DNA of 37,187 nucleotides, taken from positions 1 through 37,187 of the forward strand of contig CATISD010000145.1 of assembly GCA_949538625.1 (NCBI GenBank), read 5' to 3'. Shown here one piece after another: positions 9,284 to 17,939 of this stretch (its first letter is position 1; each line of letters starts with the position of its first letter). Below the pieces are notes generated by a model. The model was not told the origin of the DNA and made no database searches. It saw only the letters and a program-made list of their open reading frames with translations. Position numbers and translations under genes: made by a program. Source of the stretch: Acidimicrobiales bacterium AG-410-I20 (lineage in GTDB: Bacteria; Actinomycetota; Acidimicrobiia; Acidimicrobiales; MedAcidi-G1).

Positions 9284-9679
9284 ATGGGTCCTCCCCCTAG
9301 TCCCAAACCTAAAGAAGGAATCTACTTGTCAGAAATGCGAAGAATTTGTTTAAATCTGCCTGAAACTGAAGAGCGATTCAACCATGGTATGCCAGGATTT
9401 GCAATAAAAAATAGAAGTGCTTTCGTTTTTTTGAGACAATCGCGGAAAGAAAATCATGCAGCCCTTTGGTTCAAAGCTTCATCAGGGGTCCAAGAAGAAT
9501 TAGTCGAGCAAGACCCTGATCGTTTCTTTGCACCCCCATATTTAGGCCCAGCTGGCTGGGTAGGCATGCGTTTAGATATTGATTTGGACTGGGAAGAAGT
9601 AGCAGAAGCAATGGAGCAAGCATGGCGACTAGTTGCTCCCAAGAAGGCAATCAAAGAATTCGAAGATGCTACTTTTTAA
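9284..9679 (+). CDS. MmcQ/YjbR-like family protein
   Basis: The product (131 residues from the ATG at 9284, or 134 from a TTG at 9275 overlapping the xthA stop) matches the MmcQ/YjbR-like family: MRRICLNLPETEERFNHGMPGFAI, AALWFKAS, RFFAPPYLGPAGWVGMRLDID and DWEEVAEAMEQAWRLVAPKKAI. Members share a CyaY-like fold and are proposed to bind DNA or partner proteins; no enzymatic role is established. The 3' end overlaps the 3' end of the convergent helicase gene by 11 bp. Confidence 0.85.
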   Translation: MGPPPSPKPKEGIYLSEMRRICLNLPETEERFNHGMPGFAIKNRSAFVFLRQSRKENHAALWFKASSGVQEELVEQDPDRFFAPPYLGPAGWVGMRLDIDLDWEEVAEAMEQAWRLVAPKKAIKEFEDATF

Positions 9680-11921
9680 AAAATTTTAATAGATCTTGAC
9701 CAAAATTTTCAGCTTTTGCCGGCCCTATTCCACGGATGGATAAAAGTTCATCTAAGTTCTGCGGTCGCTTTTCAGCAAGTTCATGAAGGGTCTCGTCGTT
9801 AAAAATAGTGAATGCCGGTTTATCAGCAGCCTTTTCTATTCGCCAAGCCTTTAGATCTGATATTACTTGATCATTGGAGTCCTCTAGTGAAGAAGTGACT
9901 TCTGAAGTTTCTTGAATTTGAGAGTTAACATTTGGAGGATCAAATTGGCGAAAAATATCTAGCAACTCTTCGCCGTATCTCTGAATGTTGTGTGCGCTAA
10001 AACCATTTACACTTTCCATTTCCTCAAGGGTTGTTGGCCATGATTCGGCAAGGGCATCTAACACGGCATCTGACAAAACCTCATAGGGCTGCAAACCGGC
10101 ATATTGAGCATGCTCGCCACGCCATGAAAGCAAAGCTATTTCTACAGGGTGTTTAGAATCGGAACTAGGAGTTTTCCCACTACGAGCCTTCCTTATTTGA
10201 TCAATTTGACCGTCTTTGTTTAAAGGCTTATCCAAACTATTGATCGCTTCTTGAATCTGTTCAAGCCACCTAGAACAGTCTCTTTGGATCGGCTCCTTAT
10301 CACCAAAACTTCTTTCTCCTGCCCAAGAAACAAACAAATTCTCTTTTGCTCTGCTGAGAGCGACGTACAAGAGTCGTTTTTCTTCAGCTAAAGAGACAGC
10401 ATCTCGAGCATAAGATATGGGGACAAAACCTTCCTCGAGCCCCACTATGTGGACCGTAGGCCACTCCAGTCCTTTAGCAGAGTGAAAAGTAGCGATCTCT
10501 ACTGCATCAATAGAGATATCGGTCACGGTACGGATATGGGTTTTGACCCATGAAAAAAACCCATCACCCGTAGCTGTTGGATCTAGAGCAAGATGCTCCT
10601 TTGCTAGAACCCTGATTTCAGAAAACGCATTAAAACGTTCTTGTTGACGCGCAGGGATTTCGTATTCTTCGCCTTCTTCAAAATCAACATGTAGATCTCC
10701 AAGAAGTTCTGTTAACGGCTGGTTGTTATTCTCAAAAGAACCCAGGACTCTTTTAACATCACCACGGTCAAAGAGGCTGCTTCCAGCAAGCGTTCGAACA
10801 GGTATTTCTACATCACGAAAAGCACGAGACAGTGCTTCCACCTGCGCATTAGTTCTAGCCAGAACTGCCTGATCAGACCATCGGCCATGAGGGCCACGGC
10901 TTTCACGAACCCTTTGAGCTAATGCAGTTAGTTCGTCCTTATCTGAAGAGAAATGAGTGATAGTTGGATTAGATCCACTTGATCTGTTTGCTTTGAAAGT
11001 CTTATCTTCAAGAACAGAAGTAGCAGTTCGTAATATTTGAGGGGTGCTTCTATAGTTCTGCTGTAGATCAACTATTTCTCCCCCTGGAAAGTGAGTGTCA
11101 AACCGTACAAGATGATCAGCATCTGCTCCATTCCATCCATAGATTGCTTGATTAGGGTCTCCCACTACACATAAGTTCTCATTACCGTTAAGCCATGAGT
11201 TGAGAAGATCGACCTGTACCGAATTTACGTCCTGAAACTCATCAACGTATAAGTGTTGGAATCGCCATTGTTGAGCAGCGGCAAAGGATCGATCCGAACG
11301 AATGGCTTTAGCACAAGACACAAGTAGATCGTCAAAGTCAACTTTGTTTTGCTCCTTTTTTAGGTCTTCATATTTTTGGTAAATCTGACCAATTTGCGTA
11401 GAGGGAATACCGATATTTCTCCCATTCTCTTCTGCCATGCCCGCATAAGCTTGTGGCCCGATTCGTCTTGCTTTTGCCCACTCAATTTCTCCTACTACAT
11501 CTAAAACTTTTATTGAGCGGTAGTCGCGAGGGAGCAATTTAGTGACAAATACAGATTTATTAGTAAGTAACTCCGGCTCGGGTAGAGACTTGTCTCTCCA
11601 GAAATTTTTAAGCTGAGCATAAGCCACTGCATGAAAAGTTCCAGCAGCAACTTGATCTCGAATACCAAGGCCGCGTAAGCGGTGGTTAAGTTCCGCTGCT
11701 GCTTTCCTTGTGAAAGTAAGTGCCAGAACTTTACGGGGGTCATCAAGGTCCATGGCAATCCGCCAAGCAATGCGATGCGTTAATACGCGTGTTTTACCTG
11801 AACCCGCACCGGCATGTATAGCAAGTGGGATTTGCTTAGCAGTGACAGCATGGCGCTGTTCTTCATTCAAATTTAGTAACAGTCCATCAGCTCCAGATGG
11901 AAAATGAATATTTTCAGACAC
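9669..11921 (-). CDS. UvrD2-like superfamily 1 DNA helicase with two C-terminal HRDC domains
   Basis: The 750-residue protein (GTG start) is a 3'-5' SF1A helicase of the UvrD/PcrA/Rep group: Q-motif LNEEQRHAVT, Walker A AGAGSGKT, Ia ALTFTRKAAAEL, TFHAVAY, Walker B YVDEFQDVN, motif III VVGDPNQAIYGWNGA, motif IV LQQNYRST, motif V TFHSAKGLEWPTVHIVGLEEG and motif VI RLLYVALSRAK. Two helical HRDC modules follow, about residues 592-660 and 686-750 (the latter with LLSIRGIGPAKAENFGQDLL). Mycobacterial UvrD2 has one HRDC domain plus a tetracysteine motif. Here a second HRDC occupies the C-terminus and I see no tetracysteine motif. The role is presumably DNA repair or replication restart. The GNAT gene lies 39 bp upstream on the same strand. 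Confidence 0.92.
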   Translation of the reverse strand: MSENIHFPSGADGLLLNLNEEQRHAVTAKQIPLAIHAGAGSGKTRVLTHRIAWRIAMDLDDPRKVLALTFTRKAAAELNHRLRGLGIRDQVAAGTFHAVAYAQLKNFWRDKSLPEPELLTNKSVFVTKLLPRDYRSIKVLDVVGEIEWAKARRIGPQAYAGMAEENGRNIGIPSTQIGQIYQKYEDLKKEQNKVDFDDLLVSCAKAIRSDRSFAAAQQWRFQHLYVDEFQDVNSVQVDLLNSWLNGNENLCVVGDPNQAIYGWNGADADHLVRFDTHFPGGEIVDLQQNYRSTPQILRTATSVLEDKTFKANRSSGSNPTITHFSSDKDELTALAQRVRESRGPHGRWSDQAVLARTNAQVEALSRAFRDVEIPVRTLAGSSLFDRGDVKRVLGSFENNNQPLTELLGDLHVDFEEGEEYEIPARQQERFNAFSEIRVLAKEHLALDPTATGDGFFSWVKTHIRTVTDISIDAVEIATFHSAKGLEWPTVHIVGLEEGFVPISYARDAVSLAEEKRLLYVALSRAKENLFVSWAGERSFGDKEPIQRDCSRWLEQIQEAINSLDKPLNKDGQIDQIRKARSGKTPSSDSKHPVEIALLSWRGEHAQYAGLQPYEVLSDAVLDALAESWPTTLEEMESVNGFSAHNIQRYGEELLDIFRQFDPPNVNSQIQETSEVTSSLEDSNDQVISDLKAWRIEKAADKPAFTIFNDETLHELAEKRPQNLDELLSIRGIGPAKAENFGQDLLKFFKK

Positions 11922-11960
11922 GATTGCACCCTACTCAAGAGAAGAGCCATGCTCTAATGC

Positions 11961-12392
11961 TTACCGCATAAAAATCATTGGAAGATGTGGAATTCCATCA
12001 CCATCATCGAATTCTTCGCCGGTTACAACATAACCCAAACTTATGTACCAGTCTGCGAGATGAGATTGAGCATGCAGCGTCAACCTTCCTTCAGTTAAGT
12101 CGGCGACGTATTCAAGAAGTTCAGTAGCTAAACCGCGGCCGCGAAACTCAGCACTTGTAGCTACCCTCCCAATACGGTTTCCATCTGACTCTGATAGAAC
12201 GCGAAGATATGAGACGGGTTCATCTAATTTGTTTATCCAAATGTGTCGAGTCTGAGGATCCGTATCATGTCCATCAAGATCAAGGTAGATAGAAGATTGT
12301 TCTACGACAAAAATTTCAGATCTTAATCGCAGAATCTTATACAGAATCTCGGATTCCATTTCGGAAAAAGTGCAGTTCTGGATTTCACTCAT
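11961..12392 (-). CDS. ElaA-type GNAT N-acetyltransferase
   Basis: This 143-residue protein matches the ElaA subfamily of GNAT acetyltransferases: LRSEIFVVEQSSIYLDLDGHD, TRHIWIN, SYLRVL, IGRVATSAEFRGRGLATELL (the acetyl-CoA pyrophosphate-binding loop, R-G-x-G-L-A) and WYISLGYVVTGEEFDDGDGIPH. The acceptor substrate is unknown. It lies upstream of the helicase gene on the minus strand and divergent from the alpha/beta hydrolase across 57 bp. Confidence 0.88.
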   Translation of the reverse strand: MSEIQNCTFSEMESEILYKILRLRSEIFVVEQSSIYLDLDGHDTDPQTRHIWINKLDEPVSYLRVLSESDGNRIGRVATSAEFRGRGLATELLEYVADLTEGRLTLHAQSHLADWYISLGYVVTGEEFDDGDGIPHLPMIFMR

Positions 12393-12449
12393 TAAGGCGA
12401 CGTTATCGCCCGGTTTGCAGCAAACATCTTGAACTTGAAAGATAGTCGT

Positions 12450-13286
12450 ATGCCATTAGCCTCTTTGCCTTCAGGTATTAACATATTCTACGAAAAATTT
12501 GGAGCTGACTCAGACCCTGCTCTTTTTCTCATGCATGGACTTGGAAGTCAAATGCTTCTATGGGACGAGGAGCTCTGCCAAGGATTAGTAGATCACGGGC
12601 TTCAAATCATACGTTTCGACTCTCGAGATTCAGGTCTTTCAAGCAGATTGCCTGACGGTGATCAATACACATTGACAGAGATGGCTCAAGACTTGTCCGA
12701 GCTGCTTGATTTCCTAAGGATAGAGCGCGCCCATATAGCAGGGTTCTCTATGGGAGGAATGATTGCCCAGACATTTGCTTCAAACCATTCAGAAAAGTGT
12801 TTAAGTCTTATATCAATGTCCTCAAATACAGGAAATCCGAATTACGGGCGCCCACATGGTGAGACTCTTGAAGCGATGTTGGCTCCTCCTCCACGAGACC
12901 CAAAGGGAAAGATAGAAAAAGAATTATCTGATCGTCGTTTATGGGCGAGTACTGAATGGCATGACGAAAATCACGCAAGAGCACTTTTTGAGGCATATGA
13001 AAATAGGTCACCTATGCCTCCATCCGCGTATGATCGTCAGTACAAAGCAGTTCTTGCTGATGGGAACAGGGAGGAGAGAATAAAAATGATTTCTTCGCCT
13101 ACTCGAGTCATGCATGGGACTGCGGACACTTTGATCGATGTGAGTGGGGGAGAGCGAACAGCAGCCATAATCCCAAATGCCGACCTCGTGCTTATTGATG
13201 GATGGGGGCACGATTTACCGCCAGACTCTTGGCCCCATGTCACTCAAGCAATAGTTGAACATGTAGAAAATTTACAAGCAGAATAA
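12450..13286 (+). CDS. Alpha/beta-hydrolase fold protein
   Basis: The 278-residue protein has the alpha/beta hydrolase core: oxyanion segment LFLMHGLGSQMLLWDEEL, RFDSRDSGLS, nucleophile elbow GFSMGGMIAQ, acid strand RVMHGTADTLIDVSGG and catalytic His in GWGHDLPPDSW. The catalytic triad Ser-Asp-His is intact. It could be an esterase, lactonase or C-C hydrolase; substrate is not predictable. I prefer the ATG at 12450 over the upstream TTG at 12429. It is probably the first gene of a plus-strand run with the CoA-transferase-family gene 22 bp downstream. Confidence 0.85.
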   Translation: MPLASLPSGINIFYEKFGADSDPALFLMHGLGSQMLLWDEELCQGLVDHGLQIIRFDSRDSGLSSRLPDGDQYTLTEMAQDLSELLDFLRIERAHIAGFSMGGMIAQTFASNHSEKCLSLISMSSNTGNPNYGRPHGETLEAMLAPPPRDPKGKIEKELSDRRLWASTEWHDENHARALFEAYENRSPMPPSAYDRQYKAVLADGNREERIKMISSPTRVMHGTADTLIDVSGGERTAAIIPNADLVLIDGWGHDLPPDSWPHVTQAIVEHVENLQAE

Positions 13287-13308
13287 AGGAAAATCTGGAG
13301 GAAAAAAA

Positions 13309-14442
13309 ATGGGAGCACTCACAGGAGTTCAAGTTGTTGAATTAGCCGGCATAGGGCCTGGGCCTTTTTGCGGGATGATGTTAGCGGACATGGGTGCTGA
13401 TGTTATACGTATTGATCGATCAGCTTCAGTTAGATCAGAGAGACCTACTGACCCTCCACTGTCAGTTATTGATAGAGGGAGACGGAGCATAGGAATTGAT
13501 TTAAAATCTCCCGAAGGAGTTGAAGTAGCGTTAAATCTGATTGAACGCGCGGATATGTTTTTTGAAGGATTTCGCCCTGGAGTGGCTGAAAGATTAGGGT
13601 TAGGGCCCGAAACTTGCCTTGAGAGAAACCCTTCTTTGGTTTACGGGCGAATGACAGGATGGGGGCAAAGCGGCCCTTATTCTCAGACCGCAGGACATGA
13701 TATTAACTACATAGCTTTAGCTGGGGCGCTTGCGCATTTTGGACGGTCTGATTCTGGGCCTGTACCCCCTCTAAATCTTGTCGGAGATTTTGGTGGGGGA
13801 GGAATGTATCTTGCATTTGGAATGGTTTGCGCTCTTCTAAATGCGCGCTCCACTGGAGAGGGACAAATCGTAGATGCAGCAATGGTTGATGGAGTGGCAA
13901 GCCTGATGGGTTTTATCCATGGAATGATGGCAACAGGATTTCAAACCACTGACCGTGGAAGCAATCTTCTAGATACTGGTGCACATTTTTACGATGTTTA
14001 TGAATGTAATGATGGAAATTACATATCGCTTGGATCTATAGAGCCGCAGTTTTATGCCGAACTGATAGAAAAAATGGAATTAGACCCTGAAAAATTTGCC
14101 CCTCAAATGGACCGAACTAAATGGCCAGAGTTAAAAAATGAAATCAGGAAGACCGTAAAGACTAAAAGTAGAGATGAATGGAACGAGATCTTAGAGGGAA
14201 GTGACGTTTGCTATGCCCCGGTCCTCACAGTGGAAGAGGCGGTACAACATCCACATAATGTTGAAAGAAATACTTTCACTGAAGTCGCGGGGCTTACTCA
14301 ACCTATGCCTGCTCCAAGGCTAAGTGCTACGCCTGGTGCGATTCAAAGACCACCCGCTCATCCGGGTCAACATACAGAAGAGATACTTATTGAGGCAGGT
14401 ATGGATGCCGAATCTCTTCGCACATCAGGAGCCGTGGCTTAG
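13309..14442 (+). CDS. CaiB/BaiF family enzyme, alpha-methylacyl-CoA racemase (AMACR/MCR) type
   Basis: The 377-residue protein belongs to class III CoA-transferases. Features favouring the racemase branch are GWGQSGPYSQTAGHDINYIALAGALA with His130, and PLNLVGDFGGGGMYLAFG with Asp160. These match the catalytic His126 and Asp156 of M. tuberculosis MCR, offset by four. A CoA transferase would instead use an Asp nucleophile in another position. The enzyme would epimerise 2-methylacyl-CoA esters for beta-oxidation of branched chains. A clean GGAGG Shine-Dalgarno sits upstream of the ATG. The stop is four bases before the PIG-L gene. Confidence 0.9.
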   Translation: MGALTGVQVVELAGIGPGPFCGMMLADMGADVIRIDRSASVRSERPTDPPLSVIDRGRRSIGIDLKSPEGVEVALNLIERADMFFEGFRPGVAERLGLGPETCLERNPSLVYGRMTGWGQSGPYSQTAGHDINYIALAGALAHFGRSDSGPVPPLNLVGDFGGGGMYLAFGMVCALLNARSTGEGQIVDAAMVDGVASLMGFIHGMMATGFQTTDRGSNLLDTGAHFYDVYECNDGNYISLGSIEPQFYAELIEKMELDPEKFAPQMDRTKWPELKNEIRKTVKTKSRDEWNEILEGSDVCYAPVLTVEEAVQHPHNVERNTFTEVAGLTQPMPAPRLSATPGAIQRPPAHPGQHTEEILIEAGMDAESLRTSGAVA

Positions 14443-14446
14443 CAAA

Positions 14447-15265
14447 ATGGCAACAGTTGTTTTTTTTCATGCTCATCCTGATGACGAAGCCCTTTCGACT
14501 GGAGGAACAATGGCCCTAATGGCTAAAGCCGGCCATAGAGTCATCCTTGTAGTAGCTACACGGGGAGAAGAGGGAGAGCCAGTTGAAGGAATTCTGAAAG
14601 ACGGTGAGAAGTTAGAAGACCGCAGATCTCTAGAAACAGAGCGATCAGGAAAGATTCTGGGTGTTTCTAGGGTTGAATTTTTAGGATACCGAGACAGCGG
14701 CATGATTGATTCAAGCACTACAGCCCATCCGGAATGTTTCTGGCAAGCAGAAGAAGAAGCAGCAGTTAACAGGCTCTCAAATATTCTTAACGACGAAGAG
14801 GTCGATCTTATTGTTATTTATGATCCAAATGGAGGGTACGGTCATCCTGACCACATTCAAGTGCATCGTGTGGGGACGAAATGGGCGAAAGAGAACGGTG
14901 TCCGGCTGCGTTGGGTCACGCTTAATCGAGATGCTATTCGCCGGGTGGTAGAAGAGGCCATAAAAGCAAATATTGACGCAGGCCAAGAATTGGACAGCGA
15001 TTTGGCCAAAAGAGAAGAACGTTCTTCTGATGAATCTTTTGGAATGGCAGAAAGTGACATAACTCATGCAGTAGATGTGATCTCGGTTTTAGATCAAAAA
15101 AGACACGCTGTTGCTGCTCATGCCAGCCAAATAGCTTCTGATTCATTTTTTGTTACTTTAGGAAATGAAGAATATGCAAGAGCCTTTGGAAAAGAATGGT
15201 TTGTGGATCCTGATTCTCCAAGAACTGCAGAAGAATCGTTGCGAAGCGATCTTTTACTCAACTAG
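14447..15265 (+). CDS. PIG-L family deacetylase, MshB/Mca-like
   Basis: The 272-residue protein has the zinc-binding AHPDDEALSTGG motif at residues 9-20 and the later zinc/catalytic segment YDPNGGYGHPDHIQVH, plus the RGEEGEP and RSLETERSGKILGVSRVEFLGYRDSGM blocks found in MshB and Mca. Those enzymes deacetylate GlcNAc-inositol in mycothiol synthesis or cleave mycothiol conjugates. The sequence alone does not decide which, and the gene may act on another N-acetyl sugar. The ATG at 14447, not the ORF-track start at 14324, is correct because the motif starts immediately after it and the longer version lies inside the upstream gene. Confidence 0.88.
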   Translation: MATVVFFHAHPDDEALSTGGTMALMAKAGHRVILVVATRGEEGEPVEGILKDGEKLEDRRSLETERSGKILGVSRVEFLGYRDSGMIDSSTTAHPECFWQAEEEAAVNRLSNILNDEEVDLIVIYDPNGGYGHPDHIQVHRVGTKWAKENGVRLRWVTLNRDAIRRVVEEAIKANIDAGQELDSDLAKREERSSDESFGMAESDITHAVDVISVLDQKRHAVAAHASQIASDSFFVTLGNEEYARAFGKEWFVDPDSPRTAEESLRSDLLLN

Positions 15266-15291
15266 CACTCGGGAAGCGCATAGATGTCCAA

Positions 15292-15678
15292 ATGATCACA
15301 GCGATTCAGTTAAGTTCGTTACGCGATATCCATGAACTTTTGGCATGGGTAATCGTGATTGGTAATGGGGTTACAGGCTTTTGGGCTCTCGCTGCGCACC
15401 GATTTACAAGGGTTCGCCATCAATTTTTATGGTGGCTTACAGGTATTGCACAGGCAGCTATCGCTATTCAAGTATCTGTAGGAGTGGGATATATGGTTAA
15501 GGAGAATATTGACACGCCACAGTTTCACTTGTTTTATGGATTTGTGGCTTTAGTTACAGTCGGTATTGCTTATAGTTACCGGCAATCTCTTCGCCATTAC
15601 ATATATCTTTTGTATGGCGGCTCCGGATTATTTCTCATGGGACTAGGAATACGTGCCATGCTTCTAGGAAACACCTAA
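15292..15678 (+). CDS. Small four-helix integral membrane protein, unknown function
   Basis: The 128-residue protein has four predicted membrane helices: about residues 16-35 ([20 protein letters not shown]), 44-64 ([16 protein letters not shown]), 77-96 ([19 protein letters not shown]) and 103-125 ([22 protein letters not shown]). Loops are short, with basic residues. I do not recognise a family motif. It starts 26 bp after the PIG-L gene and its stop overlaps the stop of pckG on the opposite strand by three bases. It is probably the last gene of the 12450-15678 run. Confidence 0.75.
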   Translation: MITAIQLSSLRDIHELLAWVIVIGNGVTGFWALAAHRFTRVRHQFLWWLTGIAQAAIAIQVSVGVGYMVKENIDTPQFHLFYGFVALVTVGIAYSYRQSLRHYIYLLYGGSGLFLMGLGIRAMLLGNT

Positions 15679-17468
15679 GACTGAAGACGGTGCTTGAGGT
15701 CATCTAATTCGTTGATCAGAGTATCCGGTAGTCTTTCACCGATGAAAGCAAAGTGACTCTCAATAAGAGACACTTCTTCAGCCCATTTTGAATTGTCCAC
15801 CGAAAGCAGTTCTCTTAATCTAGATTCGGTTAAATCAAGCCCATCTAGATCTAGACCGTTCGGAGATGGAACATTTCCTATAGCAGTTTCTGTGGCTTCT
15901 CCTGAACCCTCTACGCGTTCAAGAACCCATTTGAGAACCCTACAGTTTTCTCCAAATCCGGGCCAAAGAAACTTTCCTTCTTCGTCTTTTCTGAACCAGT
16001 TAACCCAAAAAAGGTTTGGTAATTTTTCTGGATCAGCATTAGAGCCGATTTTGAGCCAGTGGCTTATGTAATCCCCAACGTTGTAGCCCATGAATGGAAG
16101 CATGGCAAAAGGATCAAATCGAACTTCACCAAGGTTCCCTGATGCCGCTGCAGTTTTTTCGGAGCTCATGATTGAGCCAAGAAAAACTCCATGATCCCAG
16201 TCTCTTGCCTCAGTAACAAGTGGAACATTTGAAGCACGCCTACCTCCGAACAAGATTGCCGAAATAGGAACTCCTTTAGGGTCTTCCCATTCAGAGGCGA
16301 TTGAGGGACATTGTGCAGCAGGCGCAGTGAATCTCGCATTTGGATGAGCAGCTGGTGTCTCAGATTCAGGCGTCCATGACTGGCCACGCCAATCCGTCAA
16401 AATCGCTGGAGGCTTGTCCGTCATGTCCTCCCACCACACATCACCGTCTGAGGTAAGAGCAACGTTTGTAAAGATCGAATTTTTACTCACTGAAGCCATA
16501 GCATTTGCATTTGTTTTCTTTGAAGTCCCTGGGGCTACACCAAAAAACCCTGCTTCCGGATTAATAGCGTAGAGACGACCATCATCTCCAAACTTCATCC
16601 ACGCTATGTCATCTCCGATGGTCTCGACCTTCCATCCAGGCAAAGTAGGAACCAGCATTGCCATATTTGTTTTGCCGCATGCTGAAGGGAACGCGGCAGC
16701 AATGTAACTCTTTTTGCCTTCAGGAGAAGTAATGGAAAGAATAAGCATGTGCTCGGCCAACCAACCGTCGTCACGAGCCATGGTTGAAGCTATACGAAGA
16801 GCGAAACATTTTTTACCTAGTAAGGCATTGCCTCCATATCCTGAACCATAAGACCATATTTCACGTGTTTCTGGGAAATGAGAGATGTACTTATTTTCTG
16901 CATCACAAGGCCAAGGAACATCTTCCTCGCCTTCTTGCAAAGGCGCTCCAACCGAATGAACACAAGGAACGAATTTGTTGTCGCCTAATACATCGAGCAC
17001 TTCTTTCCCCATTCGGGTCATGACTCGCATACTGATTGCTACATAAGGCGAGTCAGTTAACTGCACGCCTATGTGGGCAATCGGAGAACCAAGTGGGCCC
17101 ATTGAAAATGGCACAACATATAGTGTGCGTCCTTTCATACAGTCTTTATAAAGAGACATCATCTCTTCTTTTAGCTCATTTGGGTCACGCCAATTATTTG
17201 TAGGGCCGGCATCGAGTTCTTCATTCGAAGCGATATAGGTTCTGTCTTCGACTCGCGCTACATCGTTAGGGTCTGATAACGCTAAGTAGCTGTTGGGACG
17301 TAGTGACTCATTTAATTTTTGAAAAGTTCCAGATTGTTGGAGGAGCGATGTAAGATTTTCAGCTTCTTCTTCGGACCCGTCACACCAGTAAATTTCTTTT
17401 GGATTAAGAATTTCTGCCCAGTGGTCGACCCACCCAATCAGGTCTTTGTTGGAGGTTTGAGAAGCCAT
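15675..17468 (-). CDS. pckG: Phosphoenolpyruvate carboxykinase (GTP)
   Basis: The enzyme converts oxaloacetate plus GTP to PEP and CO2, the entry to gluconeogenesis; in actinobacteria the GTP form is the rule. The 597-residue protein shows [44 protein letters not shown], the kinase-1a loop [13 protein letters not shown] (the GTP-class ACGKTN signature), [12 protein letters not shown], the [15 protein letters not shown] kinase-2/metal region and [14 protein letters not shown]. Length is close to the approximately 600 usual for the family. ATG at 17468. The cold-shock-like gene lies 72 bp upstream on the same strand. Confidence 0.97.
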   Translation of the reverse strand: MASQTSNKDLIGWVDHWAEILNPKEIYWCDGSEEEAENLTSLLQQSGTFQKLNESLRPNSYLALSDPNDVARVEDRTYIASNEELDAGPTNNWRDPNELKEEMMSLYKDCMKGRTLYVVPFSMGPLGSPIAHIGVQLTDSPYVAISMRVMTRMGKEVLDVLGDNKFVPCVHSVGAPLQEGEEDVPWPCDAENKYISHFPETREIWSYGSGYGGNALLGKKCFALRIASTMARDDGWLAEHMLILSITSPEGKKSYIAAAFPSACGKTNMAMLVPTLPGWKVETIGDDIAWMKFGDDGRLYAINPEAGFFGVAPGTSKKTNANAMASVSKNSIFTNVALTSDGDVWWEDMTDKPPAILTDWRGQSWTPESETPAAHPNARFTAPAAQCPSIASEWEDPKGVPISAILFGGRRASNVPLVTEARDWDHGVFLGSIMSSEKTAAASGNLGEVRFDPFAMLPFMGYNVGDYISHWLKIGSNADPEKLPNLFWVNWFRKDEEGKFLWPGFGENCRVLKWVLERVEGSGEATETAIGNVPSPNGLDLDGLDLTESRLRELLSVDNSKWAEEVSLIESHFAFIGERLPDTLINELDDLKHRLQS

Positions 17469-17540
17469 CTCCTAATTCATACTCGCGATCGAAGGCAAAT
17501 GCATAAATCTAGGGTGTGCCGTATGTCTCATTCAGGATTA

Positions 17541-17762
17541 CTAAATTTCCGGTGTCCCCATATCAACTTCGGAACCAAAAGAAAGAGAAGTAGCGCAGTT
17601 ATTGGCATTCAACTCAAATATCACACGCTGGCCAGGTCGAAGCATACGGAAAATAGAACCTTCAAGAGCGTCTTCGGCGAGATCGTACTCGTGAAATTCG
17701 GTTTGTTCTATAACGATTCCATCACCTGTACCAGGATCAAAAGACTTAATAACACCTTGCAC
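17541..17762 (-). CDS. Degenerate cold-shock-domain-like protein
   Basis: The 73-residue product has the length and opening pattern of a CspA-type OB fold (MQGVIKSFDPGTGDGIVIEQ, then RPGQRVIFELNANNCATSLSFG). The aromatic nucleic-acid-binding motifs of classical Csp (RNP1 KGFGFI, RNP2 VFVH) are absent: the equivalents read TGDGIVI and EYDL. It may therefore bind RNA differently or not at all. I choose the GTG at 17762 because GAGGTG sits at ideal spacing before it; the ORF-track GTG at 17771 would overlap that Shine-Dalgarno. It lies upstream of pckG and divergent from the fakA-like gene. Confidence 0.7.
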   Translation of the reverse strand: MQGVIKSFDPGTGDGIVIEQTEFHEYDLAEDALEGSIFRMLRPGQRVIFELNANNCATSLSFGSEVDMGTPEI

Positions 17763-17837
17763 GCTGTTCACCTCGCAGTTTTTTGAACCTTGCCATTTTC
17801 TTACCCCAATAATCCCATTTCAGATAGTTAAATACTA

Positions 17838-17876
17838 TAAGGGAACTCAGTAAGGCTAGAGCCTTTTTAACCCTTA
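17838..17876. promoter_or_regulatory. Nested inverted repeat in the leader of the fakA-like gene
   Basis: An outer TAAGGG/CCCTTA pair (17838-17843 with 17871-17876) encloses an inner AAGGC-TAGA-GCCTT hairpin (17852-17865) followed by TTTTT. The structure lies in the 177 bp between the divergent cold-shock-like and fakA-like genes. It could be an operator, a leader hairpin or a weak terminator-like element; the stems are short. Confidence 0.3.
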
Positions 17877-17939
17877 CTTCAAATCTTTGTTTGCAAGGAT
17901 GGATGGTCGAAGCGAACAAGGTGAGTACGCTAAGGATTC

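Noticed and set aside
11935-11955. AGAGC/GCTCT inverted repeat between the GNAT gene and the helicase gene
   Set aside because: Five-base arms with a three-base loop and no T-run; too weak to call a terminator.
17319-17786. 155-residue plus-strand ORF opposite pckG and the cold-shock-like gene
   Set aside because: Antisense to pckG and to a gene with a good Shine-Dalgarno; no motif.
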